A stretch of 64,000 bases of DNA from the NCBI GenBank assembly GCA_001574975.1, contig KQ965748.1:189334-253333 (forward strand), read 5' to 3'. The DNA comes from Gonapodya prolifera JEL478 (lineage: Eukaryota > Monoblepharomycota > Monoblepharidomycetes > Monoblepharidales > Gonapodyaceae). Positions 23,528 to 35,381 of the stretch are shown one piece after another. The notes under the pieces were generated by a model, which saw only the letters and a program-made list of their open reading frames with translations, had not been told where the DNA came from and searched no databases. Within the stretch, counting starts at the first letter, position 1; each line of letters opens with the position of its first letter. A program made the position numbers and the translations under genes.

Positions 23528-24669
23528 TTACAACATGTACCCAAAGTTGATATTCCGCTGTCCCGTCCCAACATACATTCCTCCCCAGCGCGACGGCTGT
23601 GTCGAATGGAAGAAGAAATACCCCGGCCATTCCAGGTTACGTAGGACGGATTGCTGAGCCCCCGACTCCAGGTTTATCGACCAGACTCCTAGCAAAACAG
23701 GAAAAGTGTGAGTGTGCTACAACAAAGACGAAGAATGTGATGAGAACTCACCGCGGGGACGATCTGATGAGACAGACTCAAAGATGTCAATGGTGTCCTG
23801 CCTCCTGTCTCGATCTGCCGTGGTCATGAGCGCCGTGTTCGGGTGCCAGTCGGGGCGGAAATGGAAGTAGGACTCCAGGTGAGGAAGTTCAGGGCGTGAT
23901 AGACCTGTGGAAAATATTTGTGTTTGTGAGGGCGAGCTGCGGAATGCTAATTGAGCGAACGCACCGACGAAAGATGGGTTGAGCTGGACAGAGTTCATGG
24001 CGTCCTTGTAGAAGGCTCCGCGAGGAACGATTTCGCAGTCATTGTTAATGAGACGGATGAAGGCAGATAGGCGCTTCTCTTCATTGAGGACTGTTTTTGG
24101 GCTCTGTGGGATGTTGATCGGTACAAGTCGATCAGACGGGTTCTTTCGAGTACTCGCTTGGTGTAGAAAACTTACAGAGTCGGGAGTCTCCGACGCTACT
24201 TCGTCTGTGAATAGAAAGGTTTGAGTCACAGCTTTCGCGTCGTTTTTGATGGAGAGCTCCACGCACCGCCAACAGTATACTCGAATGCGATGTCTCCCGT
24301 GAACCTTTGCGAAATCTTGCGAGTAGCTTTGACTTCTTCGGTAGTGACTTCAGGAAGCAGGAGCCACGTAGATGCGTCCATGCTGGTCAAGTGAATCAAA
24401 ATTACCATTGATCGCCGCCGACATTAACCTAAACGCACCCATCGCAGCACGCACCTGTAGAAATACTTTCTCCTAAAGTAGTCGTCACTCCACCCGACCG
24501 CCACGAGGTACATGCGAGATACGGCGAGGACTTTTCCCCACAGGCGCACATGGTGGAAGCGCTCCGAGTCGCGAAGGATGGCGAGCGACGCTGAGAGAGC
24601 AGCACGCTCTTCGATGTTGAGCGTGAACCCGCCAGCAGACGTCAGCGTCGGAATGTCGCAGAGTTCCAT
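23528..24669 (-). CDS. RSPH9: Radial spoke head protein 9 (RSPH9)
   Basis: Structural component of the radial spoke head in 9+2 flagella, where it helps regulate dynein-driven bending. The start at 24667-24669 opens an exon with FTLNIEERAALSASLAILR, RFHHVRLWGKVL and YLVAVGWSDD. Later exons give STWLLLPEVTTEE, RLSAFIRLINNDCEIVPRGA, VQLNPSFVGLSRPELPHLES and YFHFRPDWHPNTAL. The last exon gives GVWSINLESGAQQSVLRNLE and MYVGTGQRNINFGYML, ending at the same place as animal RSPH9. Six to seven exons and about 275 residues, normal for the family. The gene is strong evidence that the organism builds a motile flagellum. Confidence 0.93.
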
Positions 24670-24752
24670 AGCGTTGCGATGGCGATGAGCTGTGGTTGCT
24701 GCGGTGCTTAGAATTTTTTAGTTGACTAACACTTGTGTTTTGTACAAGCTCA

Positions 24753-26496
24753 ATGAGGAATGATTTGAGACATCACGACGATCCTCTGTTTGAGCCGCTT
24801 CTCGATTTCATCTGTACCGGACGTACGTCCACTTCCAGCTCGTCAAACTCCAACACTCGCCCGAATCGTAATATTCCCATTCGAACCGCACTTTCGCCTG
24901 ATGCGGGGCGAAGTGCCTTCGCAGTGAAACGTATTGAACCTGGAGAATCTCTCGCTGAAATCTCACTGGATGCGGTCATCGACTCACGAAAGGCGTTGAA
25001 CGAGCTGCTAGGCGGAAACTCCGCGAACACCAACAGCACCGAACCTCTCCCTCTTTTGGAACATCAAATTCTTGTCCTTATCTTATCGTTTCAATTCGTA
25101 TTGGGCACGGAATCTCTGTGGCATCCGTATGTCGCGACTCTTCCTGATTGTCCCCGACACACCCATTGAACTACACCCTGGAGCACCTCGACATAATTCC
25201 TTCTTGCTTCCGTGCTTTGGACTCTTATGCGGACGGGGACGTCTATTTGGGCTGGAGGGAAAAGGTCGAAAGTATGAGGGAACACTTGCACGAGGATTGG
25301 GAAGCCTGTTGCGATTTCCTCAAGGTGAGTTTTCCCAAGACAATACCCTCACGAGACTCGCCAATACAAGATGTATGCCATCTCTGTCAAAGTCAGCTCC
25401 TATCGCACATCCCGTCACCGTCAACATTCCCGACATCACGCTACAAATCTTCCTCCGCGGCTGGCTCTGTGTCAACATTCGAGTCTTCTCCTTCGGCCTT
25501 CCCAACGACATCGAGGTTACTATGCCATGGTTTCGTTGCTTGACGCGCTGAATCACTCCAGTGTGGACACGGTGAAGAATACGTGGGACTGGGAACAGGG
25601 TCTGTAGTGAGTGCACCCAACAGGGGCCTGTTGCGCAGCCCACGTCAAGCAGATGTTTCTGCAGTCGTATGCAAACGCTGGTACCATATGACGCAGGAGA
25701 AGATGTGAGGTTTGATCAAAGTACCATGTCCAACATTGTTTTCAAGGTCTTCAACCACTACAAAGACCATTCCAATGCCTTTCTTCTTGCCGAATACGTG
25801 AGTTTACTCGTTTGCTTCCCCACAGTGCGAGGACTGGAGCACACATATCAGGGCTTCACTCTTCCCGCCAACCCTAGCGACGAAATATTTGCCGACGACG
25901 TCTTCTGGAGCCTCGATGTCGGTGCGGCTGTGGGCCATCCTACCCCAAAAGACCGAGAGCAAGCTCGCAAATCATATTGGGCGCTGAAACCGGGATCGGA
26001 CAAGTACATCTTTTGAAAACTGTGTCCGCTCTTGTCCGTTTGTAAACCGCCTGACGCAGGGACCTATCCTTCGACTCAAAAGGTCGACCAATCGCCCCAT
26101 TTCTCCAGGCCTTGCAAAGGCGGCTTTTACGACATGGCGAGCTTCCGAAGGGTCTTTGGAGTGCCAAGGAGCGGCCACTTTTGGTCAAGCTCGCGAGGGA
26201 ACTAGCGAGAATGGCAAGGGATACCGTAACCGAAGCGATGGAAAAGGTGGGTCGAATTCCTTTCTGGTTTGACGTGGAGATGTATCAACGTCAGACGGTC
26301 CACCGTTTGTTCTTGTTGCAAGGTCGAGCGGTGCTACCAAGGGATCCAGGACGAGGGCGTCCGTTTACAACAAGTAAATGTGGTAAAATCGTTACTAGAA
26401 GAAAGTTTGAAAGTGTTAAAAAAATTGGGATCAAAGCATATACCTTCCAACATGACTCTTGCAAACAGTCTGATCGCCCTCTCGTCGACTCCATGA
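24753..26496 (+). CDS. SET-domain protein methyltransferase (SETD3/SETD6/Rubisco LSMT type)
   Basis: Predicted protein lysine (or histidine) N-methyltransferase. Exon 1 shows RTALSPDAGRSAFAVKRIEP and GESLAEISLDAV, then ILVLILSFQFVLGTESLWHP, as in the SET N-half of this class. Later exons give DIIPSCFRALDSYADGD, MVSLLDALNHSS (the RDxxNH-like position), LVPYDAGEDV and NHYKDHSNAFLLAEY, matching the post-insert SET motifs. Two more exons form a helical C-terminal substrate-binding domain (FLQALQRRLLRHGELPKGLW, RCYQGIQDEGVRLQQVNVVK). The reading frame between LATLPD-like residues (about 25,145) and the NYTLEHLD segment does not connect by any usual intron, which suggests a sequencing indel or an atypical splice. 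Confidence 0.7.
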
Positions 26497-27724
26497 CGGC
26501 CCCTGACTCTTACGCTTGGCGGATCGGACGAGCCCGTCAAATTCCTCCTCAAATCGCGCTTTTCCGAGAATAACCGATCGTTCATCATCGTTGCCACCGA
26601 TTTTGTCCACTTATGGGCCGAATCGGTCGAAGAAGGCGATATGATGGACAAAAAGATCAAAGGTGAGAACGATAAACCGGTTGTGATAGACCAGGCTGAT
26701 CTGAGAATGCGATAAATGTTAGGGAGTGCCTTGGATGGGTTACATTTCAACGTGTTGACGATGTTTATGGGAGAGATACGGAGAGTAATGAGCGACAAGC
26801 TGCCTGTCAGAGAAAGCCGGATCGAAATCAATAGGGACAAGGTCCCAGAAGGAAATGTATGTGGGATCAACCAACCACGACTCTCCAGATGGTTTGATGC
26901 TGCAGTGCCCCAAAACAAGTTCATACACCTTATTTGACGATCCCTCAACACAGTCGAGTCCCCGAGATGGTCTTTTCTTTCGCCTTTGACCTTCGGGACG
27001 TTTACAGTCACGACCTCCGTCTCGCCCCGCTCTGATTCCACGAGCACATCACGTACCCAACTCTCGTCACACTTGAAGAGGAACGACGGCGGAAGAAGCA
27101 CTATGGAGAGCTAGTGAAGGCCAAGGAGCAGGCTCTCAAAGTCCCAGCAAGAGCGATGAAGCAAAACGATATCACGATATGCGCATATCAAAGCCACATT
27201 CTGCTCTGCTCAACTGCAAGGGAAATGACGTCAATTTTTTCGTAAAGACTTCAAGTCTGCTCCCTTTTCCACTTCCGAGGACGCAGAAGTTGTTGCAGAA
27301 GGGTCGATTTCGTCTCTTGGTCGACGAAACACTCTCCTCCCCCGAAGCAATGTTTGAAACGGAGAGTACCAGGACTTTGTACTCCATTGCAGTGGGGAAA
27401 CGGAGGCCAGCCATCGGTGGGGATGGTGAGGAGTCCACGCTAGTTTCCCACTTTTTCGTGTCGACTGACTGACTGGTCGACATCCTCTAGAACGTGCGAG
27501 TTCTATTGGAATTTCAAAGACTCTACGTTCCCTCCCCTCTGTGGCTGCTCTCGAAAACGACCCATTTCAAATCAACCCCTGCAAGCTCCTCTGCCGCGTG
27601 TGCCGATCCCACTTCATCTCAGCCACAACCCTCGCAGGCACTTTCCGGGACTCAAGCGACGAAACGCCGAAAGAAGATCCCAAGGAGGAAGAAGAGGAGC
27701 AAATGGAGAGAATTAGAGTTGTAA
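26493..27724 (+). CDS. XLF/NHEJ1-like DNA end-joining factor (tentative)
   Basis: Candidate non-homologous end-joining scaffold. Exon A gives TLGGSDEPVKFLLKSRF and FIIVATDFVHLWAESVEE, which fits the XLF head-domain pattern (residues ending LL.DL..VW.E). The next exon has ALDGLHFNVLTMFMGEIRRV. Then come VFSFAFDLRD and a charged helix LEEERRRKKHYGELVKAKEQ in the coiled-coil position. The likely last exon ends Ser/Pro-rich with ATKRRKKIPRRKKRSKW, like the basic Ku-binding tail of XLF. Short introns (35-60 nt) are required. The start is unresolved: the ATG at 26493 overlaps the stop of the SET gene (ATGA) but is out of frame with exon A. I am sure only that several exons here are coding. Confidence 0.45.
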
Positions 27725-27926
27725 TGGCGGAAGAGAGGAGGCTTCGAGAAGAAGAACAAAATAAAAAGGCTGTGTGTGGAAGGAGAGGCCTTCGATTAAT
27801 GCAATAAAACGGGTTTTCCCTGAAAATCGCGATATGCATGGCGTCATTTGAAGTGCGGAATGCCGAATGAGGACAACGTCCTGAATACCACCAAAGTACA
27901 TGTCATTTTTCTCAGTTACGAACGAC

Positions 27927-29347
27927 ATGGCTCCAGCAAACCTCTCGAAGCACCGTCGGTTCATTTTTTCCCAGAAAGTCGTCGACCTCGTGCAGGATCA
28001 GGATACTGGAGTCAAAGGTGCAACTCTCGTGCCGTCTACCGGATCCATCGAGGGCACCTTGAAGACGTTGGAAGAGTCGGACTCTCGAAATGCGATCGTG
28101 TATGACTCTGACGGTGGCAAAGTCCTCGGAGTAGTGTCTACGTGAGTTTCTCCGGCGTTTTTGTTGTTACTCCGGGTTGTGGTGGTTCTGAAACACTTCC
28201 ACCTCATCGGCCAGCGTCGATGTGATGGTTTATTTTGGTGGAATCCGACCGCAATTGGAGGCTGCAGCGGCCTCGTCGATTCCAAGTGTCGCCTACACAG
28301 CGCTGCTCAATGTGAGGAGGGATGACTCATGGCGGGGTTACTTGAAATGTATCCGACAACGTTGCATTGCAGAGGCCCGTGACGACCTTAATCGGACTCT
28401 CCCGCGAATCTCGGTCGCTGAGTGTCCTCTATGAGACTGACCCGTTGGATTCACTGTTGGAAGTGCTCTGCAATTTATCGCACTCGGTGATTGTCCGAGA
28501 AGACGTCAAGAGGGGGACGGACCTGACGAAAGAGGAAAATTTGAAAATTGTGGAGCAGCTGGATGTCGTGAAGTGAGTCTCCAACGTCGTTGCTTGTCGT
28601 GGTGACCAATAGGAGGACATCGTACTGAGTACTCGTTTCCAAAGATTCCTTTTGGCGCACGTGGAGAGCCTTGGTGACATTATGGACAACACTGCAGCAT
28701 CTCTCTCCTTTGCCGTTTCTCGCGTTTCGCCACCATCTTCGCCGAGCAGTGGATACCATCATGTCATAGCCAACGGACTCGAGTCTGATGCCAAGCGGGC
28801 ACCACCCTCGGTCACCACAGTGCATGCGGAGGAGCAGACACTGTTGGCCCTTGAGAGAATGTGTCAACACAAACACACCAGTCTGCCTGTACTTCAGAGC
28901 TCTGGCGAAATTCACAGCGTGTTCTCATCGACAATACTGCGACACATAAAGGCCTCCAACATGGAGTTTCGTGAGTGCTTTAAATATTCCTTCAAGCTTT
29001 CGCTCGATTTCACAAATCCCACCTTCACCATTCCAGTTCTACAACCTGTAATTGGATATCTTCAACACATTCTGAAGGGCGTTCCTCCAGCTCAAACAGC
29101 ATTCGAGACCTTCACTTTGACCACGTGTATGGGTTAGTAGGAGTTTTGGAGTGGCTTTCTTCCAATCATGTTGCGACTATAACGCCGGAATATTTCAGCG
29201 AACATTACACGCCACAGCTTTCACCGAATATTCCTGGTTACACGTGGGATGAACGTGACGGGTGTTATCGCGGCTACCGATATACTGGCGGTTCTGAGAC
29301 AAGACGCCACCGATTTGGAACCTGCGAATACCCCTTCGGCAGAGTGA
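27927..29347 (+). CDS. Four-CBS-domain protein, SNF4/AMPK-gamma-like
   Basis: Energy-sensing or regulatory protein built of CBS repeats that bind adenine nucleotides. CBS1 is in exon 1 (LVPSTGSIEGTLKTLEESD, AIVYDSDGGKVLGVVST) and continues in exon 2 (VDVMVYFGGI). CBS2 has SLSVLYETDPLDSLLEVLCN and VESLGDIMDNTAASL. CBS3 has VTTVHAEEQTLLALERMCQH and TSLPVLQSSGEIHSVFSSTI. CBS4 has HRIFLVTRGMNVTGVIAATD and stops at 29345-29347. About seven exons. Start at 27927 (MAPANLSKHRR), with an in-frame ATG at 27900 as an alternative. Without the kinase-binding context it could also be one of the plant/fungal SNF4-like CBS proteins not in AMPK. Confidence 0.7.
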
Positions 29348-29507
29348 AAATGGTTGCTCGACATCGGCAATGGAGGATGTTACCCCCATTTTTTTGTTGA
29401 TACCTGCTGTACCGTCGATATTGTTGAACGATAATCTGATGTACTTTGTTAGGAGAGTGTCCTCAGGTGTTGCGTTGTGTCACCTGCGAAAGTTCTACCG
29501 TGAAGAG

Positions 29508-31406
29508 AGCATGTCGTGGCGATACTTCCCCTCATCCTACGAGTCCGACGTCAAAACAATCAAAAGCAATGTTCTGTCGTCCAACAGCTCGTCGCTATCG
29601 GCTCGCTCGCGGTCAGGGTCCTCCTCATCCCTACCCACTGCTGGGTCGCCTGGGGGGAGCGCCTCCAGCCCAACGTCGCCAAAGGTTCGAGCGACGAGGA
29701 GAGCTGGAACAGAAGAGTTGCTGCCTGCGCGCTCGTCCCCCTTGAGCTCGACCAGCTTGAGCGAAACGCAATCCGCTGCTGAGCAGAATCACGGACGGAT
29801 ACCGTTGGATGAAGGCGCAGGGTATCCAGGACTGGAAGGAAACGCACAGGAAACGACATCCTCTCCTCAAAAATCGACCCGCTCTCCACTGGGGAGTCCA
29901 TCGGTGGTGCACGTGCGGACAACAGGTACTCAAAACCATCAGTCACCGCAACCTTCCGAAACTCCTCCTGTCAACGGCCACCGGATACCTACCGTTACGT
30001 CAACTGATTCAAGCGAGCCAGGTCACTCTCACTCGCAGGTAAGCCTAGTTTGAAAGGTGCTGGAATGCCTTGTCGCAATTCAAAAGTATCGGCTTTCCAT
30101 TTCCTCACGTCGGCGCAGTCCTACCCCGACTCATTTTCGAACTACTTGTATGAGCTCGTGACTGGACTCTCATCGCAACCCGATGGCACCCACCCACAGG
30201 TAGTAATTTATTACTTCGACTCTTAATTCAATCCTCTTAACTGCGTGGTATCCTGACGCTATTCGCTGCTTTCTGCGCCTAGTCGCCCGACGCGAAGAGT
30301 TCCGCTAGAACAACTGAAAGCGGCATCTCGGACCTCTTCCAAGCCTTCGACTCAGATCCCGACGCTTTCGCCATCCCGCCTGCAAACCACCCATCCGCAT
30401 CAACAGGTCTCTTTAACTGGCTTTCTGGCGGAACTCTTATGCCTCCCTTCGAAAACCCAGACGCAGACTTTGACCGTAATGATTCCCCCGACAACTTCCG
30501 AGAAATGAGTACCCCCATTCCCCCCGAACCAACTGAAGAGGAGCTGCAGCGACAGATTCGGGACACCGTGCTACGTGACATGCCGCCTCTGAAGTTTGAA
30601 GGGAGATATGGTGTGTCAGATCCTGTTGTGTCGGATGCTCTTGCAGACAAGGTTAATACGGCAGCAAGCAAATCGGTTTTCAAACTCACTTCTCTCACAA
30701 TATCTACATTTATTCAGCTTCGTCGACATTTCCCCCCGCTTCAAAGAGAGTCGACGAAATGGACTTTGATATATTCGTTGGAAATGCACGGCATCTCTCT
30801 GAACACTCTCTTTGACCGTGCTCAGAGGAAGGGACCTTGCGTTCTGTGTTTACGAGACCAGTGGGGTAACGTGAGATTCTCAATGCTCTTGATGGCTGGA
30901 TACGGTACATATTTTTCGACGACAGGTTTTCGGAGCTTATCTCTCGGAGTCGCCGTATGTTCGGAAGGGCTACTACGGCACTGGAACATGGTAAGAGTCT
31001 TACCTGCTCATGCGATATTGCAAACACTTCAGGTGCAGCACGATGATGACCTTGATTCGTTCTTCTAGTTTCCTCTGGAAGCAGACACCGCAACCTTCCG
31101 ATCCGACACACATAGAAGTATTCAAATCTACTGGACGCAACGAATACTACATTTTGTCTGAGGGGAACTTTCTATCTGTTGGTGGCGGGTGAGCATTTCG
31201 TGATTGTCAGGTGGTCCCAGACAGATCTGATTCAGAGATTGAATATCGCTACCCCACCACACAGAGACGGCAGGTATGGTCTCTACGTTGACTCGTCTCT
31301 TGACCGAGGCCACTCCGAAAAATGTTTGACTTTCGAAAACGAGACCCTGTCGGGTGCGCAAGAGTTCAACTGTGTTGGCTGCGAGCTTTGGGGATTCAAA
31401 ATGTAG
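29508..31406 (+). CDS. TLDc-domain protein (OXR1 family)
   Basis: Oxidation-resistance/V-ATPase-regulator family protein. The N-terminal half (from MSWRYFPSSYESDVK at 29508; an in-frame ATG exists at 29370) is long, Ser/Pro-rich and disordered. A middle exon has the acidic ISDLFQAFDSDPDAFAIP. The C-terminal TLDc domain is complete: QRESTKWTLIYSLEMHGISL, RAQRKGPCVLCLRDQWGNV, FGAYLSESPYVRKGYYGTGT, STGRNEYYILSEGNFLSVGG, DGRYGLYVDSSLDRG and FNCVGCELWGF, ending at 31406. Six or seven exons. In yeast and animals OXR1 disassembles V-ATPase. Assignment to the TLDc fold is firm, the orthology less so. Confidence 0.85.
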
Positions 31407-31594
31407 CATTACTGAAACGTGGCATTGTTTACGGGGATCTTGCTGCTTTTGCATTGCTTAGAAAAAGATTGTACAATGTTCATTTTCGTACTGATCGGAC
31501 CAAAGAACTCATCAGAAATTTTCCCGATCTCCTTCCATACCTTCGCCGCGCTTTCATCCAGCTATCCAACACAAATCCAACACATCACGACGCA

Positions 31595-32658
31595 ATGGCG
31601 ATTACAGGATGGAAGGATCGCGTGCTCCAGTCGGGACATCTCATCATTAAAGTGCGATCTAGAACGGCGCACACTATGTAGCTGGATGTTCGACGATCTG
31701 ATCCACTCTACTCCTATAACGAATAGAACATCCTCATTGTGATCAACTTCCTCACACTTCTCGCGGGCATCACCATGATATCAGTAAGTTTCATAATTAC
31801 GCGATTCTCAGTTCTTTACCTTCGAAACCATCCTCTCCTGCACGACGAAAGGTGGGCGCCTACCTACAGACCAACCAACAATCCGCATTTCCCGACAACT
31901 GGTCCGCTCTTCCCGGCGGTGCGATCTTCGTCGGTGTTCTGGTCACCTTCATCTCGTTCCTGGGCTGCTTCGGCGCGGCCAATGAGAAGACTGTCGTGCT
32001 CAAGTCGTATTTTGCGGTCGTTACTGTCATGATCTTGCTCCAATTCATTATCGGAGGAGTGGCGTATTCCAAGAGGAGTGACGTCCCAGCACAGCTTGAC
32101 TCAAACTGGGCGTCGTTCTCAAAGGCGAACCCGAAGTGGACAGAGGCGGTAGAGAGAACCTTCAAGTGCTGTGGATGTGAGTTCCTGAATCTTTCGGACG
32201 CGTCATTTTTCCAAGGTGACTTAAGCACTCATCGCACTGGACGTAATTTACGACGACCGATCTAGACAACAACCTCACCGACGCAACTCCGAATTTGACG
32301 TGCGGCAAATATGTTGATCCAACAGACAGCACTGCAGGCCCGTACCAGTTCACTGATCCATGCAGGACTCTCATCATCGAGAAGTTCGAATCATCATTCG
32401 AGTCGCTTGGAGTTGCCGGAGTTACCCTTGGTTGCATTGAGGTAGGCAATGCCACGACTGCAAGCTGGCAGGATAGAGCAGCTGACGGTATCGTTTCAAT
32501 GCCAGCTCTTTGGACTCGGATGCTCTGCTTTCCTCTGGGTGTTCATCAACCACCGGTGAGTTCCGAATCCTATTTCGAGCGACTGTCAATACGTTGAGAT
32601 TGACAGTACTCTCACTTATAGGAATGCGGCCGCGTACGGTCAGCTTGGGGGTGTCTGA
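31595..32658 (+). CDS. Tetraspanin-like membrane protein (copy 2)
   Basis: Start at 31595 (MAITGWKDRVLQSGHLIIK), a typical short cytosolic tetraspanin N-terminus. The next exon completes TM1 (NILIVINFLTLLAGITMIS). TM2 is AIFVGVLVTFISFLGCFGAA, TM3 is FAVVTVMILLQFIIGGVAY. The large extracellular loop holds RTFKCCGC, NLTCGKYVD and DPCRTLIIEKF, that is CCG plus paired cysteines. The TM4 exon precedes a short tail that ends NAAAYGQLGGV. Five exons. It is compact, like plant/fungal tetraspanins, and lies head-to-tail between OXR1 and GPI8. Confidence 0.85.
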
Positions 32659-32770
32659 AGGCAGGAGATAGATTTCATCCAAACGAAAGTAAAGGTTTAG
32701 TTTTATAACAAAGGAGAGGAAATGAAAAGTCCACAACTCTTTTGAACTGCATGCGCAGACCGACGTCCAA

Positions 32771-34358
32771 ATGGAGCTCCCACTGCTTCTTTTCATCCTC
32801 GTCCCATTTTTCCTCGTATCGACTACCGCGGGCTCCCAGCTTGCTGCTAGTCAAGCCGATCGCTTCTTCAGCAGTTCGGGGCACACCAACAATTGGGCCG
32901 TGCTTGTCGACACGTCTCGGTACTGGTTCAACTACCGCCATAGTGCGAATACACTGTCCATGTACCGGACCGTGAAGCGATTGGGTTCGTAGTACTCTGC
33001 CAGAGTACCACATATGCGATTCACAGCACCACCAACGACAATGGCAACGCCACTTTTCGATCCGTTAGGCATCCCCGACTCCAACATAATCCTCATGCTC
33101 GCCGACGATGTGGCGTGCAACCCACGCAACGATGCCCCCGGGTCGGTGTTCAACACGCACGAACGGCATCGGTTGGATCTGTACGGCGAGAATATCGAAG
33201 TGGATTATAGGGGGTATGAAGTCACGGTTGAGAATTTCATAAGGGTTTTGACTGGTGAGTGGCGGGTGGTGTTCAGGGGATCTAAAAGGTCGGGTGTTTT
33301 TCAACATGGGATGGATCGTGAAACGAAAACAGGCCGACACGATCCCTCGGTTCCGCGGTCGAAGCGCCTGCTGACTGACGATAGATCGAATGTGCTTGTG
33401 TATATGACAGGACATGGAGGGGATGAGTTTTTGAAGTTCCAAGACAACGAGGAAATTTCAAGTTGGGACATTGCGGACGCCTTTGAGCAGATGTGGGAAA
33501 AGAGAAGGTGGGAGGCACTCTGTTGAGTATCAGCTCAAGTCCTTAATCTCAGCTCGCACAGATATCATGAAATTCTGTTCATGGTGGATACTTGCCAAGC
33601 CAACACGCTTTACGAGCGATTTTACTCGCCCAACATTTTGTCGGTCGGGAGTTCCAGAAAGGGGGAGAGCTCTTATTCCGTGAGTTCTTTGGGTGCGATA
33701 CGCGTGCCCCTCCACATTCCATGCTTACTGACTATGACGGTGTGGTGATGTATCTCCGGCTACAGTATCACATTGATATGGACCTGGGGGTGCACGTAAT
33801 CGATAGATTCACCTTTTTCAACCTCGAGGTCCTTGAGAGAGTGACACCTGGTAGTCAATATACCCTCGCAGACCTTGTGAGTGTTCCTGAATTTGTCGAA
33901 TGGTTTTTCATAATGGTGACAAAACTTTCGAGTTCTCCACGTACGATCCTGTTCCTATAGCTTCCCACCCAGGCATACGATCGGAACTCTCGCGTCCGCT
34001 CGAAGTCGCTCTCATTACTGATTTCTTCGGGGCAGTGCAGAATGTGGAAATCACTCGAGACGGCTGCGCAATTCGAGGGAATAGGACTTCACTGTCAGAG
34101 GCTGCGACAGAGCAAGGAAAATCGGAACCTGGCCACGTCGAGGCGGCAGCGAAACCAGTAAACGTCAACCTTTCAGCGACACACCGGCACCCGAACCTGG
34201 ACCCTCGCGTACGGGAGCTGAAGCCTGTCGCTGAGACAGAACTCGTCTCGTATCGCTTTGTCGGACTGATGATGATAGCGGGCGTTGCGATCCGGATGGC
34301 GGTCAACATTGAAAGAAAGCAAGAGTCAGAGGCACGTCCGCGAATGAAACGGGCATAA
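32771..34358 (+). CDS. GPI8: GPI-anchor transamidase catalytic subunit GPI8/PIG-K
   Basis: Caspase-like (C13 family) ER enzyme that attaches the GPI anchor to proteins. Signal peptide LLLFILVPFFLVSTTAGSQL, then NNWAVLVDTSRYWFNYRHSA. The catalytic His lies in YMTGHGGDEFLKF and the catalytic Cys in MVDTCQANTLYERFYSPNI. Later exons give DLGVHVIDRFTFFNLEVLE and LEVALITDFFGAVQNVEIT. The last exon ends with a single membrane helix (FVGLMMIAGVAIRMAVNI) and a short basic cytosolic tail, as in other GPI8 proteins. Six or seven exons. It would process clients such as the GPI-anchored hydrolase at 10.6-12.8 kb. Confidence 0.95.
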
Positions 34359-34649
34359 AGAGTCACACATGTTGTTGTATTTCTTGTTTTGATTATTTGG
34401 TGCATTTTCAACGATGAACTGGAACGACCGCAAATAACTGTCGACTCTAGTAATGCCCCAAATCACGAGTGAATGGAATGGGTGAACTCTCCAAATTTAG
34501 TCGCCGTATTTTTCCCCAGCGACACATCAGGACGTGGCGTGGGGAGCGCCGGCGTAGAGAAGTGGCATTGGGGTCTACCATAGCATCCGGGCCTGGTCAT
34601 GCCGGATCCGCTGGCGAACACAACAATCATGAATTCGAACCACGCAAGC

Positions 34650-35095
34650 CGGACAATCGCTGATTCCAAGAGCCCCGAAGTAGACACCCGCTCGAAATCC
34701 TCGTCGTGCTCGATCTGAACGGAACACTTCTTTAGCCGGAACGCAGAGGCCGCAATCAAGACCGCAACCACACCGTCACCGCGTACAATCCCCAACCTCC
34801 TGCGCCCCATTTCACCCTCCTCTCCGGTCCGGCCTACCTCCGCCCGTACCTGGAGCCCTTCATCCAATTTCTGTTCGACAACTTCCACGTCGCGGTGTGG
34901 ACGTAGGCGATGGAGAGGAACGCTCGAGCCATGGTTGAAGGCGCTCTGCCCTTGCATCTTCGATCGAAACTCGAGTTCTTGTGGGATAGGACAATGTGCG
35001 ATGAGGTGGGGAATTCGGCGGACGACTATGAAACGAGGAAAGACTTGAGCAAAGTTTGGAACCACGACGAGAGATGGACCGAGGTGAGGTGGTGA
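34650..35095 (+). pseudogene. Decayed NIF/FCP1-homology phosphatase-like gene (HAD family)
   Basis: The HAD phosphatase motif is visible as LEILVVLDLNGTLL (34691 on), followed by PAYLRPYLEPFIQFLFDNFH, VAVWT and RNARAMVEGALPLHLRSKLE, then FLWDRTMCDEVGNSADDYET. This fits fungal CTD-small-phosphatase-like proteins that dephosphorylate RNA polymerase II or other targets. Two in-frame TAG codons interrupt it, one right after GTLL and one at the usually invariant Ser after VWT. No C-terminal motif block is found before the repeat element at 35.4 kb. No other gene in the window uses internal TAG, so decay is more likely than recoding. An unusual intron structure is the alternative. Confidence 0.55.
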
Positions 35096-35381
35096 TGGAG
35101 AAGAATCGGAGACGAAATCAAAGACTCAGCTCTGAGACGGGGGCTGAGTGGTGGTGTGGTTCCATGCAAACTGTGACGAGCGTGGCCGCAGCCCTCGCTG
35201 ACGTTCTCTTCGAGTTTGTCCCATGGCGACACCTCCGACGTTCCTGCATCGAAGAAAGCTATATTTGGTGCGCGCACTGCATCTTTCTGAACCCTTGTTT
35301 CTTGGGCGTGTCGGTGCGCACTATAAACGCAATTCTCGACGACGGACGCATCACACCCTGAAACATCATTGCTCCTTGGCA

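Noticed and set aside
26334-27101. Long minus-strand frame of about 255 codons
   Set aside because: It lies opposite a chain of plus-strand exons with XLF-like sequence, shows no family resemblance and has shadow-like composition.
34691-34920. TAG recoding in the phosphatase-like gene
   Set aside because: No other gene in the window has internal TAG, and OXR1 and the TTI2-like gene end with TAG.
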